A DNA stretch of 64,000 nucleotides from Sulfurimonas sp. (GTDB lineage: Bacteria; Campylobacterota; Campylobacteria; Campylobacterales; Sulfurimonadaceae): assembly GCA_013791885.1 (NCBI GenBank), contig VMSZ01000030.1, positions 1 to 64,000 of the forward strand, in the 5' to 3' direction. The first letter of the stretch is position 1; each line of letters opens with the position of its first letter. The position numbers and the translations under genes are program-made. Of the stretch, positions 41,429 to 50,386 are shown piece after piece. The notes beneath the pieces are model-generated. The model ran no database searches and had not been told where the DNA came from. It saw only the letters and a list, made by a program, of their open reading frames with translations.

Positions 41429-42162
41429 AATATTTATTGGCCTTCATTTTGCTTTTTGCTCAAGCAATTGCAGATGACACAAAACAAAAAGTTACCATAG
41501 GTGCCGGTCCATACCTGCAAACGCAACCATATAAAGGTGTAGATGATTTACTGCTTCCCTCGCCTGTCATTTTTTTTGACAATGGGATTTTTTATGCAAG
41601 ATGGAGCCGCTTTGGCCTTTACTTCCTAGGAGAAAAGAAAGAGGATTATTCCTGGGGATTTTCGCTTACCGTGCAGCCAAGAGTTTACGGCTACGATTCT
41701 TCAGACATAGCCGGCATGCATACACGAGAAAGCAGCTTTGAAGGCGGTATTGCTTTTAGTGCAAAAAAAGACAAAGCCCATATAGAACTGATGGCACTTA
41801 CCGATGTACTTGGAAGATATGATTCCAAAATATTTCAAGGTGAAATCGGATACGACTTAGAATATAGCAATTTTTCTATTTACCCTAGTATTTTTGCTAT
41901 CTGGCAATCTTCACAGTTTGTAAATTACTACTATGGTGTTGAATCGGATGAAGCGACGTTGCAAAGAGCACAATACACGCCCTCTTCAGGTTTGCAAGTC
42001 GGTATTCAAACTTACATAGAATACCCATTAACAGAGAAACTCTCCGCCTTTGTAAATCTAAGAGTAGATAAACTCTCACAAGAAGCAACAGATAGCCCCC
42101 TTGTAAATGAAGATTACATCTATTCAGGATTAGCTTCACTCATTTACACCTTCCAATATTAA
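41425..42162 (+). CDS. MipA/OmpV-family outer-membrane protein
   Basis: 245 residues. Signal peptide (LAFILLFAQAIAD), alternating beta strands and a C-terminal aromatic end (ASLIYTFQY) typical of a small barrel. GAGPYLQTQPYKG and RWSRFGLYFLGEK match the MipA/OmpV family, linked to murein-synthesis scaffolding in E. coli. Its coupling to mreC (ATGA overlap) fits a cell-wall role, but the function here is inferred. Confidence 0.75.
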   Translation: MKYLLAFILLFAQAIADDTKQKVTIGAGPYLQTQPYKGVDDLLLPSPVIFFDNGIFYARWSRFGLYFLGEKKEDYSWGFSLTVQPRVYGYDSSDIAGMHTRESSFEGGIAFSAKKDKAHIELMALTDVLGRYDSKIFQGEIGYDLEYSNFSIYPSIFAIWQSSQFVNYYYGVESDEATLQRAQYTPSSGLQVGIQTYIEYPLTEKLSAFVNLRVDKLSQEATDSPLVNEDYIYSGLASLIYTFQY

Positions 42163-42168
42163 AATTCC

Positions 42169-42210
42169 CACTTAAAACTCATCAAGTTTTAAGTGCCTCT
42201 TGACTATAAT
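42169..42210 (+). terminator. Terminator hairpin and carB promoter
   Basis: Perfect 11-bp stem CACTTAAAACT / AGTTTTAAGTG with a 5-nt loop (42169-42195) just after the MipA-like gene; followed by CTTGACTATAAT, whose TATAAT (42205-42210) is a good -10 for carB at 42249. Confidence 0.65.
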
Positions 42211-42248
42211 AAACAAATTTTTTTGCACATATTTTTAAGAGGTTACAA

Positions 42249-45200
42249 ATGCCAAAACGCACCGACATTCATACAATTCTACTTATTGGTTCTGGTCCTA
42301 TCATCATAGGACAAGCCTGCGAGTTCGACTACTCAGGCACACAAGCTGTTAAAACTCTCAAAGAGTTAGGTTATCGTGTCGTTCTTATTAACTCAAATCC
42401 TGCAACTATTATGACAGACCCTGAATTTGCAGATAGAACATACATAGAACCTATTAAAGAAGAGATAATCGCTAGAATTATCAGAGATGAAAAAGTAGAT
42501 GCAGTTCTTCCAACTATGGGCGGACAAACTGCACTTAATGTTGCTACAAGTATGTATGAAAAAGGGATGCTTGAAGGGATAGAATTTTTAGGTGCAACTC
42601 CTGAAGCTATTCACAAAGGTGAAGACCGTTCAGCTTTTAATGAAGCCATGACAAAAATAGGTATGGATTTACCAAAAAGTGCCAATGCTTACAGTGTTGA
42701 AGAGGCAATTGCAGTTGCTAAAGAGATTGGTTTTCCAGTAATTTCCAGAGCTTCTTTTACCCTTGCAGGCGGTGGTTCAGGTGTAGCATATAATATGGAA
42801 GAGTTTGAAAAACTAGCCCAAGAAGGACTCTCAGCTTCTCCTGTAGGCGAAATTGAAATCATGGAATCTATGCTTGGCTGGAAAGAGTATGAGATGGAAG
42901 TTATCCGCGACAAAGCGGACAACTGTATCATCGTTTGTTCTATTGAAAATTTCGATCCTATGGGTGTGCATACCGGTGACAGTATCACAGTTGCTCCTGC
43001 TCTTACTCTAACAGACAAAGAGTACCAAAGAATGCGTAATGCTTCTTTTGATATCTTACGTGAAATTGGTGTTGATACAGGCGGATCGAATGTTCAATTC
43101 TCAATAGACCCAAAAACTGGCCGCATGATTGTTATTGAAATGAATCCTCGCGTTTCTCGCTCATCTGCACTTGCTTCTAAAGCTACAGGGTATCCTATTG
43201 CAAAAGTTGCAACTCTTTTAGCAGTTGGTTTTACGCTTGATGAAATCACAAATGACATTACAGGAACTCCTGCGGCTTTTGAACCGGTAATAGATTACGT
43301 TGTTACAAAAATTCCTCGTTTTACATTCGAGAAATTTCCAGAAGCTGTAAATACATTAAGTACGAGTATGAAGTCTGTGGGTGAAGTTATGGCAATCGGC
43401 CGTACCTTCAAAGAATCTATGCAAAAAGCTCTCTGCTCGCTTGAAACAGGACTATGCGGTTTTGATGATATGAACTTCGATGACGAATTTGTCAAACATG
43501 AAATCCGTCGTCCAAACGCAGACCGCGTTTTATATGTAGCTGAAGGTTTCCGTCGCGGCATGAGCGTAGAAGAGATGTTTGAAACATCTAAAATCGACCC
43601 TTGGTTTTTATACCAGATAGAAGAAATTTTACAATCTGAAAAAGCAATGACAGACAAAATTCTTTTTGATGAAGTGCTTATGAGAGCTGCAAAAGTTGAC
43701 GGTTTTTCAGACAAAAGAATTTCCCAACTCATCGAAAAAAATGTTGGTCACACGGTAAGCGAAAATGATGTTTACGATGCAAGAAAAAAACTTGGCGTAC
43801 ACTTGGAGTACAATGAAGTTGATACTTGTGCAGCAGAATTTGAGGCACTTACACCATACCTTTATTCATCAACGAACATCACAAAACTTCCAAATGTGCA
43901 AAAGCGCCAAAGCGACAAGAAAAAAGTTATGATTATCGGTGGCGGTCCAAACAGAATCGGTCAGGGTATAGAATTTGACTACTGTTGTGTACACGCTGCG
44001 TTTGCCCTCAAAGAGATGGACATTGAAACAATCATGTACAACTGTAATCCTGAAACTGTTTCAACAGACTATGACACTTCCGATGTACTGTACTTTGAAC
44101 CGATAGATTTCGAGCACGTACGTGAAGTAATTGAGAACGAAAATCCGGATGGAATTATTGTTCACTTTGGTGGACAAACGCCACTGAAACTTGCAGATTC
44201 ACTAACAAAAATCGGTGCTAAAATTTCAGGAACCCCATCAGCTGTAATAGACCTGGCAGAAGACAGAGAACAGTTTTCTAACTTTGTTATTAAAAATGGC
44301 TTGAAACAACCGGAAAACGGTCTTGCCCGCACAAAAGAAGAGTCGTATGTAATTGCAGAGCGTTTAGGCTATCCTGTGCTTGTTCGTCCATCTTTCGTTC
44401 TTGGCGGACGCGGTATGAGAATTGTATACAGCGAAGATGAACTCAAACAATACATGGACGTAGCAGTTTCAGTTTCACACAACGCACCTGTTCTTATAGA
44501 CAGATTTTTGGACCAGGCAATTGAACTTGATGTTGACTGTATATCAGATGGCAAAGAAGTTTACATCGGTTCTGTTATGCAACACATTGAAGAAGCAGGT
44601 ATCCACTCAGGAGACAGTGCGTGTTCACTTCCTCCTGTTAATTTATCTAAAGAGCTTATAGAAAAAGTTGAGCAACAGACTAAAACTATTGCTTTAGGTT
44701 TAGGCGTCGTAGGACTTATGAATGTTCAGTATGCAATCTATGAAGGTGATATTTATCTTATCGAAGTAAACCCAAGAGCAAGTCGTACAGTTCCTTTTGT
44801 CTCAAAAGCAACGGGTATGCCTTTGGCAAAAGTTGCGACTCGTGTTATGATGGGTGAAAACCTTCGTGATGCACTTGCATTTTATGATAAATATAATATT
44901 GTCGAAGAGCACAACGGCCTTCTTCGTCCGCTTCTCAAAGGTCACATCTCTGTAAAAGAGGCAGTATTTCCTTTCCATAAACTTTATGGTGCCGACTTGG
45001 TTTTATCTCCGGAGATGAAATCAACAGGTGAAGTTATGGGCATCAGTTCAAACTTTGGAATCTCATTTGCAAAAGCACAACTTGCAGCTGGTAACAAAAT
45101 TCCGACGGGCGGTACGTGTTTCTTATCTTTTGTAGATACTGACAAAAAACATGCTCCTGAGATTGCAAGAGGATTGCATAAAAACGGTTTTAAACTTGTA

Positions 45201-45512
45201 GCTACAAAAGGGACTCAGGCTATTCTTGAAGAAGCAGGTATTCCTTGTGAGAGAGTGCTTAAAATTTCTGAAGGTCGTCCAAATATAGAAGACAGTATGA
45301 AAAACGACGAAATTTCTATGGCGATTAACACTTCAGACAACAACACATCTAAAAAAGATGCAGTTAAAATTCGCCAAGAAGTACTTAAACGCAACATTCC
45401 ATACTTTACAACTTTAAGTGCTGCAAGAGCTCTTATTTTAGCTCTTGAAGAGATGAAAGATGAGTCATGGTCTTCACCTCAAGCACTGCAAGATTTCCTC
45501 GCCAAAGCGTGA
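42249..45512 (+). CDS. carB: Carbamoyl-phosphate synthase large subunit
   Basis: 1087 residues, full length. Two ATP-grasp halves: the first with [10 protein letters not shown] and [25 protein letters not shown], the second with [29 protein letters not shown] and [19 protein letters not shown]-terminal MGS-like regulatory domain (~940-1075). Makes carbamoyl phosphate for arginine and pyrimidines. Separated from carA, which is not in the window. The next gene starts within its stop (GTGA). Confidence 0.97.
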   Translation: MPKRTDIHTILLIGSGPIIIGQACEFDYSGTQAVKTLKELGYRVVLINSNPATIMTDPEFADRTYIEPIKEEIIARIIRDEKVDAVLPTMGGQTALNVATSMYEKGMLEGIEFLGATPEAIHKGEDRSAFNEAMTKIGMDLPKSANAYSVEEAIAVAKEIGFPVISRASFTLAGGGSGVAYNMEEFEKLAQEGLSASPVGEIEIMESMLGWKEYEMEVIRDKADNCIIVCSIENFDPMGVHTGDSITVAPALTLTDKEYQRMRNASFDILREIGVDTGGSNVQFSIDPKTGRMIVIEMNPRVSRSSALASKATGYPIAKVATLLAVGFTLDEITNDITGTPAAFEPVIDYVVTKIPRFTFEKFPEAVNTLSTSMKSVGEVMAIGRTFKESMQKALCSLETGLCGFDDMNFDDEFVKHEIRRPNADRVLYVAEGFRRGMSVEEMFETSKIDPWFLYQIEEILQSEKAMTDKILFDEVLMRAAKVDGFSDKRISQLIEKNVGHTVSENDVYDARKKLGVHLEYNEVDTCAAEFEALTPYLYSSTNITKLPNVQKRQSDKKKVMIIGGGPNRIGQGIEFDYCCVHAAFALKEMDIETIMYNCNPETVSTDYDTSDVLYFEPIDFEHVREVIENENPDGIIVHFGGQTPLKLADSLTKIGAKISGTPSAVIDLAEDREQFSNFVIKNGLKQPENGLARTKEESYVIAERLGYPVLVRPSFVLGGRGMRIVYSEDELKQYMDVAVSVSHNAPVLIDRFLDQAIELDVDCISDGKEVYIGSVMQHIEEAGIHSGDSACSLPPVNLSKELIEKVEQQTKTIALGLGVVGLMNVQYAIYEGDIYLIEVNPRASRTVPFVSKATGMPLAKVATRVMMGENLRDALAFYDKYNIVEEHNGLLRPLLKGHISVKEAVFPFHKLYGADLVLSPEMKSTGEVMGISSNFGISFAKAQLAAGNKIPTGGTCFLSFVDTDKKHAPEIARGLHKNGFKLVATKGTQAILEEAGIPCERVLKISEGRPNIEDSMKNDEISMAINTSDNNTSKKDAVKIRQEVLKRNIPYFTTLSAARALILALEEMKDESWSSPQALQDFLAKA

Positions 45513-45940
45513 ATGTAATCCTCGCACAGACCGACACAACGGTCGGTTTTTTATCTCAAGATTCACATCAGCTTTACGAGATAAAATCCCGTGTAAGTTC
45601 AAAACCTTTTATCAAGGTTTTTGACTCTTTTAAATCTCTTGGTTCTGCAGGGCAAAGGGTTCCAAAAATCCATAAAAAATATCTGCGAAACTCCAAAAAA
45701 ACAACTTTTATTGTAAAAAATAACTCCTTCAGAATCGCTCAATCTGAACTAAATTCAGCATGTATAAGAAATCTCACTTGGTCATATTCGACTTCAGCAA
45801 ACGAATCAGGGAAAAAATTTAAAAGAGATTTTTGTGAAAAAAAAGCTGATATAATAGTCGAAGACAGTCATGGTCTTGAGGAAAAAAGCTCTTCAGCAAT
45901 TTACAGACTTAGCAAAGTAAAAAAAAGGAGACTCAGATGA
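45509..45940 (+). CDS. Short Sua5/YciO/YrdC-family protein
   Basis: 143 residues from GTG 45509. [17 protein letters not shown] matches the YrdC start PTDTVYGL, with [15 protein letters not shown] next and [12 protein letters not shown] near residue 100, the usual TSAN motif of threonylcarbamoyl-AMP synthases. It is shorter than normal (~190-210) and lacks the PGP/LTLV stretch, so it may be a divergent relative rather than the essential TsaC/Sua5. Coupled to carB. Confidence 0.72.
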   Translation: MNVILAQTDTTVGFLSQDSHQLYEIKSRVSSKPFIKVFDSFKSLGSAGQRVPKIHKKYLRNSKKTTFIVKNNSFRIAQSELNSACIRNLTWSYSTSANESGKKFKRDFCEKKADIIVEDSHGLEEKSSSAIYRLSKVKKRRLR

Positions 45941-46380
45941 GTAAAGTTATACAGGCGTTTCTTACGGGTGCATTTATAAGTTTTATCTTTGATTTTTTTA
46001 TTTTTTTGGGTATCAAAGAGAACTATATTGATTTTTACAAAATAGATTTATACTACAATATTCTATTTGCAGACAATCAAAATCTCTTTATTTATCTTTT
46101 ATTCAGTGCCTTATTTGGATATTTGGTTGTATATAATAATTCCAATAAAATCAAACTTGCTATCATTGGGACTTTTTTCATTGCTTCTACATCTACTCTT
46201 ATTCCAGCAATTGGATACGAGTTAGGGGCACAACTTTTTATGCAAAAAAATCAAATATTTAAATCTAAAAGATATACTTTCAGAGGCGATGTCTATTACA
46301 TAGGCAGAAAAAACATAACATTTTATGATTACGACCTTCAAAAAACAATTTTACTTAAAAAAGAGGAATTAATTCAATGA
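45937..46380 (+). CDS. Unrecognised small membrane protein
   Basis: 147 residues with three hydrophobic helices (~3-23, ~48-65, ~72-92) and a short basic C-terminal domain (RYTFRGDVYYIGRKNITFYD). Overlaps the previous and next genes by 4 bp each (ATGA), so it belongs to the carB-UPF0323 run. No family recognised. Confidence 0.7.
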   Translation: MSKVIQAFLTGAFISFIFDFFIFLGIKENYIDFYKIDLYYNILFADNQNLFIYLLFSALFGYLVVYNNSNKIKLAIIGTFFIASTSTLIPAIGYELGAQLFMQKNQIFKSKRYTFRGDVYYIGRKNITFYDYDLQKTILLKKEELIQ

Positions 46381-46934
46381 AACATATTTCAAGTTTAGCT
46401 AGCGGCGTCACACTCGGCGGTGCTGGCTTAGTCATGATGAGCATCCTCGGCGGATGTGAACAATCTGCACAACAAGAGCAGCCTAACAAATTTTTAGTGA
46501 TAGAGCAACAAACAAACGGAAAATATTTAGTCGTCGAAGAGATGCCGACAGATGGACCAAGCCGGGCTATTATTCGTGAAAAAGATGCAAACGGCAATAC
46601 TGTTGAGCGTTTTATGAACGAAGCGGAGATGAAAACACTCGCAGAACAAGAATATCTAAAAACGCAAGATGGAACTAGTGAAACAGTACAAAGCGGTGAC
46701 AGCAGCGCAGGTATGGGGCTTGCGGGTACAATTCTTGCAGTCGCTGCAGGTTCTTTACTTGGAAATATGATAGGCAATGCTTTAAGTAAAAACAAAAATT
46801 TTTCACAAAGAGCTACAAGTGTCAATCAAAGTCCTTACGCCCGCTCAAACGCCGCAAAATCTTCTGCTAAAAAAAGCTTTTTCGGCTCGTCAAGTTCGAG
46901 CAGTTCTTCTAGTAAAACAAGTTACGGGAGTTAG
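46377..46934 (+). CDS. UPF0323-type lipoprotein
   Basis: 185 residues. Lipobox SILGGC with Cys ~27, a central domain (KFLVIEQQTNGKYLVVEEMP, SRAIIREKDANG), a hydrophobic glycine-rich stretch (~110-132) and a serine-rich tail (SSSSSSSSSKTSYGS). Matches the UPF0323 lipoprotein family of epsilonproteobacteria, of unknown role. It directly precedes the glutathionylspermidine-synthase-like gene, a pairing also common in relatives. Confidence 0.85.
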   Translation: MKHISSLASGVTLGGAGLVMMSILGGCEQSAQQEQPNKFLVIEQQTNGKYLVVEEMPTDGPSRAIIREKDANGNTVERFMNEAEMKTLAEQEYLKTQDGTSETVQSGDSSAGMGLAGTILAVAAGSLLGNMIGNALSKNKNFSQRATSVNQSPYARSNAAKSSAKKSFFGSSSSSSSSSKTSYGS

Positions 46935-46936
46935 TT

Positions 46937-48115
46937 ATGGTGCAGCTGCAAAAAGTACAGCCTCTGGATGATGCAATTCTTGAAGAGCTCGGTTTTTCTT
47001 GGCACACGGATAATGATGGAAGCAAATATGTAAGCGATGAACTCGTCACTATCAGCACAGATGAAGCAGAAGCCTACTATGAGGCTGTCAATGCGATTTA
47101 TGATATGTATGCAGAGGCAGCAGAATTTGTCATCACAAACAATCTTTTTTTTGAACTTGGTATTCCTTTTAATCTTGTAGATGCCATCAAAAAAAGCTGG
47201 GAAAATGATGTGCACTGGCATCTCTACGGCCGTTTTGACTTAGCTGGCGGAATCGACGGTAAGCCTATTAAACTCATAGAGTTTAATGCAGACACTCCAA
47301 CGGGACTTTTTGAGACTGCCCTGCTCCAATGGGCTATTTTAAAACATAACAATATGAATGACCAAATGCAGTTTAACAATGTATATGAAGCTATAAGTGA
47401 TAATTTCAAAAGACTTATTACACTTTTTGATGACACAGACTCTTTTGACGAACGTTATGACGGATGGAAGATTTTATTTTCATCTATGGAGGGCAACAGC
47501 GAAGAAGAAGCGACCACGAGACTTTTGCAGCAAATGGCAACAGATGCAGGTTTTAACACTGGATTTGAGTACCTGCAAAACACTCACTTTGATGAAAATG
47601 GCGTTTTTGATGCTCATGATAACAGTTATGAATACTGGTTTAAACTTTATCCATGGGAGGATATCGCGATAGACGAACCTGAGCTTGCCACAATTCTTAC
47701 AAACATCATGGAGAATCAAAAAGCTATTATCATTAACCCTGCCTATACTTTACTCTTTCAATCCAAAGGAATGATGAAAATACTCTGCGATCTTTTTCCA
47801 GATTCTCCATACCTTTTAAAAACCTCTTTTGAGCCGCTTAAGGGCATCAAACAGGTTGAAAAAACAGTTTTTGGCAGAGAAGGTGCAAATACGAAAGTAA
47901 TAAACGCAGACGAGAGCATAGGTGCTCAAAATGACGGACCTTACGGAAACTATAAAAAAGTTTATCAAGAATATGTAGATTTTGCTAAAGATTCGCAAGG
48001 TGTGAAATATCAAGCCGGAGTATTTTTTGCTTATGAAGCTTGCGGACTAAGTTTTAGAAAAGGCGGAGAAATAATGGATAACATGAGTAAATTTGTAGGA
48101 CACGTAATACGTTAA
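46937..48115 (+). CDS. Glutathionylspermidine synthase-like ATP-grasp protein
   Basis: 392 residues. An ATP-grasp enzyme of the GSP_synth group: IKLIEFNADTPTGLFETALLQW with the Mg-binding acidic pair, YLLKTSFEPLKG and VKYQAGVFFAYEACGLSFRKGG near the end. Members ligate carboxylates to amines; the E. coli homologue makes glutathionylspermidine, but here the substrate is not known and relatives (YgiC/YjfC-like) lack a proven reaction. Follows the UPF0323 gene at 2 bp. Confidence 0.85.
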   Translation: MVQLQKVQPLDDAILEELGFSWHTDNDGSKYVSDELVTISTDEAEAYYEAVNAIYDMYAEAAEFVITNNLFFELGIPFNLVDAIKKSWENDVHWHLYGRFDLAGGIDGKPIKLIEFNADTPTGLFETALLQWAILKHNNMNDQMQFNNVYEAISDNFKRLITLFDDTDSFDERYDGWKILFSSMEGNSEEEATTRLLQQMATDAGFNTGFEYLQNTHFDENGVFDAHDNSYEYWFKLYPWEDIAIDEPELATILTNIMENQKAIIINPAYTLLFQSKGMMKILCDLFPDSPYLLKTSFEPLKGIKQVEKTVFGREGANTKVINADESIGAQNDGPYGNYKKVYQEYVDFAKDSQGVKYQAGVFFAYEACGLSFRKGGEIMDNMSKFVGHVIR

Positions 48116-48149
48116 TGTTAAGCTCTCAAACGAATCCATCCGTTTGAGC

Positions 48150-48190
48150 GGCAAGGACAGTTCTGTCCTTTGCAATCCCCTAAAGCTTTT
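48150..48190. repeat. 41-bp dispersed hairpin repeat, copy 2 (inverted)
   Basis: Complement of 24624-24664 with one mismatch. The core AAGGACAG-TT-CTGTCCTT is a perfect hairpin here. It is flanked by two more hairpins, TCAAACG..CGTTTGA (48126-48147) and TTCGCAT-AA-ATGCGAA (48188-48203), in the gap between two convergent genes. Confidence 0.85.
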
Positions 48191-48239
48191 CGCATAAATG
48201 CGAAAGAAGCATACAGTTACTGCACATAATTCTCAAAAA

Positions 48240-49448
48240 TTATTTTTTTGCTAATTTCTCTTTGAGAATAATCTTTCCGCTTTCAACACCCGGCTGATCG
48301 TACGCATTTATATACATAAATTTTGCACATGCTGATGTTAAAAGTTCATACTCATACATTAGACTTGCAATTGCTCTCTCATTAACACCTGTAATTGTAA
48401 TGACATCGCAAGGAATATCTCTAAAGCTATTGATTGACTCTATTGTTGCATCTGCCTGCATATTTATAAGTGAGGAAAATTCAACATTATCAAGATAATT
48501 CAACTCTTCGAGTCCCGCAAGGTTTATCGCAGGAATTTTAAGATGATTGTCAAAATCTTCTAGCTTGATGACGGTCACAGTTTTATCACGCGTTCCGCCT
48601 ACAATAAGCTGTAAAAATGAGTGCTGATCTATCGGCCCGATAATACCTATCGGTGTAATCCCCTGTCTTGTAAAGTTACAATCCATTTTCCCTAAACTTT
48701 CTCCCCACAACTGGATATACCATTTGTTAAAACCTTCTAAACGCGAAGAGTAAGAGAAAACAACATTTACATTAAATTTAGTTTTATACTCTGTAAAAAA
48801 TCTCGCTTTTCTCAGAATTCTCTCGTAAAATAACTCTTTGTTAAAAAATGAGTTATAAATATCTTTTGTTCCGGCTAAAAGTTCATCAATATCAATGCCT
48901 ACAATAGCAAGTGGAAGCAGCCCTACAGCAGTAAAGACAGAAAACCTTCCGCCTACATCTTTTGGAATTTCAAATGTTTTCATTCCATTACTTTGCGCGT
49001 AAAAGTTCAATTTAGAATCGTACTCCGTAATGACTACAGTATTGTTTTTGTCCACTGTAACGAGTGAGTTGATATATTTAAAAATAGAGACTGTTTCAAC
49101 TGTTGTGCCAGACTTGGAGATAACAATAAAAAGAGTATCTTCTAAATCAATCCTTCTAAGTTTTGATTTGATGTCTATTGGATCTGTTGTCTCAAGAAAG
49201 TAAAGATTTTTAGATAAATTTTTTGAATGTTTTAAGAATTTATAAATAGCATAAGTCCCTAAAGTGCTTCCGCCTATTCCTATAACAACAATGTTGTTTT
49301 GTTTAACATCTTTTGCGTACTCTTTAAACGCAGCCGTATCTTGATGTACCAAGTTGTAATAACCTATATCACTCTCTTTTTCTTTTATAAGCTCACTAAA
49401 GAGCTCTTCATCAGATATCGTCGGATTGAAATTGTTGTGATAACTCAT
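48240..49448 (-). CDS. pgi: Glucose-6-phosphate isomerase
   Basis: 402 residues, shorter than the ~550 of E. coli but typical of Campylobacterota. SIS-fold motifs VIGIGGSTLGTYAIYKFL and FIVISKSGTTVETVS bind the phosphate; GESLGKMD and QHSFLQLIVGGTRDKTVT hold catalytic residues. Interconverts glucose-6-P and fructose-6-P, feeding galU and EPS sugars. Confidence 0.92.
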   Translation of the reverse strand: MSYHNNFNPTISDEELFSELIKEKESDIGYYNLVHQDTAAFKEYAKDVKQNNIVVIGIGGSTLGTYAIYKFLKHSKNLSKNLYFLETTDPIDIKSKLRRIDLEDTLFIVISKSGTTVETVSIFKYINSLVTVDKNNTVVITEYDSKLNFYAQSNGMKTFEIPKDVGGRFSVFTAVGLLPLAIVGIDIDELLAGTKDIYNSFFNKELFYERILRKARFFTEYKTKFNVNVVFSYSSRLEGFNKWYIQLWGESLGKMDCNFTRQGITPIGIIGPIDQHSFLQLIVGGTRDKTVTVIKLEDFDNHLKIPAINLAGLEELNYLDNVEFSSLINMQADATIESINSFRDIPCDVITITGVNERAIASLMYEYELLTSACAKFMYINAYDQPGVESGKIILKEKLAKK

Positions 49449-49482
49449 TTTTTGTTCCTAATGTTTAAATTACAGTTCAATT

Positions 49483-50316
49483 CTAGAGGTTGTCTTTTGC
49501 ATAAAAATAATTTGTCGCTTCAACAAAACCATCTACACTTCCACAGTCAAATCTCTTGCCTTTAAATTTATAAGCGATCACTCTACCCTGTTTTGCTTGT
49601 TCTAAAAGTGCATCAGTAATCTGGATTTCTCCGCCTTTTCCAGGCTTGATTTCTTTGATAATATCAAAAATATCCGGAGTTAAAATATAGCGTCCGATGA
49701 TTGCAAGATTTGAAGGTGCATCTTCTGGTTCAGGCTTTTCAACCATATCTGTAACACGAAGTACCCCGTCTTCAATAACTTCACCTGCAACGACACCGTA
49801 TTTGTTCGTATTTTTAAGTGGAATCTCTTCGACTGCGACGATAGAACACTGATATTTGTCATATAGTTTGACCATTTGGCTTAAAACCGGCTCTCCGCCA
49901 TCATTGTCACATAAGTCATCTGCAAGAATAACTCCAAACGGTTCATCCCCGATAAGTGTTTGACCGGTAAGAATGGCATGACCTAAACCTTTCATCTCTA
50001 CTTGTCTCGTGTAGCTGATTGTACAGTTTTTTACAATGTCGCGTATCTCTGTCATGAGTACTTCTTTTGAAGTTCCGTCTATTTGATGTTCAAGCTCATA
50101 GGATCTGTCAAAATGGTCTTCAATAGCACGTTTACCACGCCCGGTTACAATAGCCATAGTATCCATTCCCGCTTTTCTTGCCTCTTCAACACCGTACTGT
50201 AAAAGCGGTTTTGTAAGAACCGGTAACATCTCTTTTGGAATAGCCTTAGTTGCAGGTAGAAACCTTGTTCCGTATCCGGCAGCTGGAAATAGACATTTTT
50301 TTATGGTTTTTTTCAT
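49483..50316 (-). CDS. galU: UTP-glucose-1-phosphate uridylyltransferase
   Basis: 277 residues. Signature FPAAGYGTRFLPATKAIPKEMLPV at the N-terminus (binds UTP), VEKPEPEDAPSNLAIIGRY and GGEIQITDAL. Makes UDP-glucose, the precursor for the galE and ugd reactions in the EPS locus. It lies 34 bp upstream of pgi. Confidence 0.95.
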   Translation of the reverse strand: MKKTIKKCLFPAAGYGTRFLPATKAIPKEMLPVLTKPLLQYGVEEARKAGMDTMAIVTGRGKRAIEDHFDRSYELEHQIDGTSKEVLMTEIRDIVKNCTISYTRQVEMKGLGHAILTGQTLIGDEPFGVILADDLCDNDGGEPVLSQMVKLYDKYQCSIVAVEEIPLKNTNKYGVVAGEVIEDGVLRVTDMVEKPEPEDAPSNLAIIGRYILTPDIFDIIKEIKPGKGGEIQITDALLEQAKQGRVIAYKFKGKRFDCGSVDGFVEATNYFYAKDNL

Positions 50317-50386
50317 TTATAAGAATCCTAATATATAAGTTTTAAATACTACTACAACATCACATAAACACATCTTAAAGAACTTC

